Source: Psychroserpens sp. NJDZ02 (lineage in GTDB: Bacteria; Bacteroidota; Bacteroidia; Flavobacteriales; Flavobacteriaceae). From it: a stretch of DNA of 64,000 bases. The position numbers and the translations under genes were made by a program. Below the pieces are notes generated by a model that was not told the DNA's origin, made no database searches, and saw only the letters and a list, made by a program, of their open reading frames with translations. The stretch lies in contig NZ_CP039451.1 of assembly GCF_004843725.1 (NCBI RefSeq), positions 184,501 through 248,500 on the forward strand. Direction: 5' to 3'. Each line of letters starts with the position of its first letter. Within the stretch, counting starts at the first letter, position 1. Positions 63,464 to 64,000 of the stretch are shown here, one piece after another.

Positions 63464-64000
63464 TTATAATCTATTATAAATCTTTACAATATTCTGTAAC
63501 GTTGAAATTTCAGAATATTCCTCCAAAATATGTTTTCTTAATTGATCAGAATAGGATTGTCTTATTTTTTTATTCTCTATATAAAATCTTAGAGCTTTGC
63601 AAAGCTCTTCTTGATTATTAGACGTTATCACTATACCATTCTCATGATTCGTAATTACTGTACCACATTGTCCTACATCCGTCGTTATAGTCGCTAAACC
63701 AACCAAACCATATTCTAACAATGCCAAAGGTAAGCCTTCTGATTTTGAAGATAAAACTCCTATTTGCGATTGACTTAATATATTTGAAGTATCAGGACAA
63801 CTACCGTACAAAAAAACAGTATCAGTTAGTAACAAAGATTTTATTAATTGTTTTAAGTTATGCGCGTATTGATCATTATTATCCTTACCTATTAAATGTA
63901 AGGTCCAATCAGGATATACATCTAAAATTTCACGAAATGCTTTAATTAAAAATGTATGATTTTTATCTGATCTTAAGTTTGCCAAACATACTATTCTTTT
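63464..64000 (-). CDS. Glycosyltransferase family 4, C-terminal part (cut by window edge)
   Basis: The frame stays open to the last base of the window (KRIVCLANLRSDKNHTFLIK reading inwards), so the ATG at 63985 is not the start. Seen is the donor-binding half of a GT-B enzyme: DWTLHLIGKDNNDQYAHNLK, TDTVFLYGSCPDTSNILSQS and SSKSEGLPLALLEYGLVGLA, the last holding the conserved E-x7-E pair. About 178 residues are visible; perhaps as many lie beyond the edge. Spaced 6 bp from the ligase-like gene. Confidence 0.85.
   Translation of the reverse strand, partial: KRIVCLANLRSDKNHTFLIKAFREILDVYPDWTLHLIGKDNNDQYAHNLKQLIKSLLLTDTVFLYGSCPDTSNILSQSQIGVLSSKSEGLPLALLEYGLVGLATITTDVGQCGTVITNHENGIVITSNNQEELCKALRFYIENKKIRQSYSDQLRKHILEEYSEISTLQNIVKIYNRL

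Overview
The window looks like a chromosome segment of a marine-type Flavobacteriaceae bacterium (Bacteroidetes). Evidence: low GC throughout; TAnnTTTG-type -7 promoter boxes; many short MKK-type lipoproteins; a long NusB; a PUR-domain protein; a PorV-like type IX secretion protein; imelysin/DUF4856/HTTM iron-type loci; and a cyclophilin-FKBP fusion. Genus cannot be fixed from this sequence alone.

Region 1 (about 1-17,530) is an accessory island. Its genes are nearly all on the minus strand and stand singly or in pairs between 130-200 nt imperfect palindromes that resemble integron attC sites. On the + strand each palindrome opens with a (C/A)YAAC core and closes with a GTTRK core. For five cassettes, the 9-10 bases at one end of the gene unit are an exact reverse complement of those at its other end. 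That is the geometry expected if each gene plus one palindrome once circularised and was inserted by a recombinase. Cargo: small membrane and zinc-ribbon proteins, lipoproteins (one with an ASCH domain), a ParE/ParD toxin-antitoxin pair, a Gdx/SugE-like SMR exporter, a propeller-like protein, a DUF1963/YwqG-like protein and a membrane-anchored Mrr-like nuclease. No integrase is visible, so this would be a cassette array lacking its integrase in the window. A roughly 1.7 kb IS1182-like element (two intact copies, one remnant, two 0.38-0.39 kb internally deleted derivatives) sits every time just inside the 3' core and in one orientation. An IS3-family fragment lies near the island's right edge.

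Region 2 (17.9-40.7 kb) is core-like: an unknown membrane protein, guaB, and two face-to-face imelysin operons. The + operon is imelysin, di-heme oxidase, imelysin. The - operon is DUF4856, imelysin, HTTM protein, TonB receptor. Both are preceded by the same 15-base palindrome placed identically relative to the promoter. Then come mvaB, a LysE exporter, pyrD, pepT, an MRJP-like lipoprotein, a superoxide dismutase pair, a SET-domain ORF without a normal start, and tRNA-Tyr.

Region 3 (41.1-64 kb) is housekeeping and envelope: yajC-DUF1573-nusB, a leucine-type dehydrogenase, an ABC exporter, a PUR-domain protein, CsaA-like, OsmC-like and YfiT-like proteins, a fused peptidyl-prolyl isomerase, recQ, then kdsD-tatC-CMD-lptB. 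These are followed by TerC, pssA, a PorV-like protein, a DUF4105 (Lnb-like) protein, and the start of a polysaccharide locus (initiating sugar-phosphate transferase, glycosyltransferases, O-antigen ligase-like protein) that runs off the right edge.
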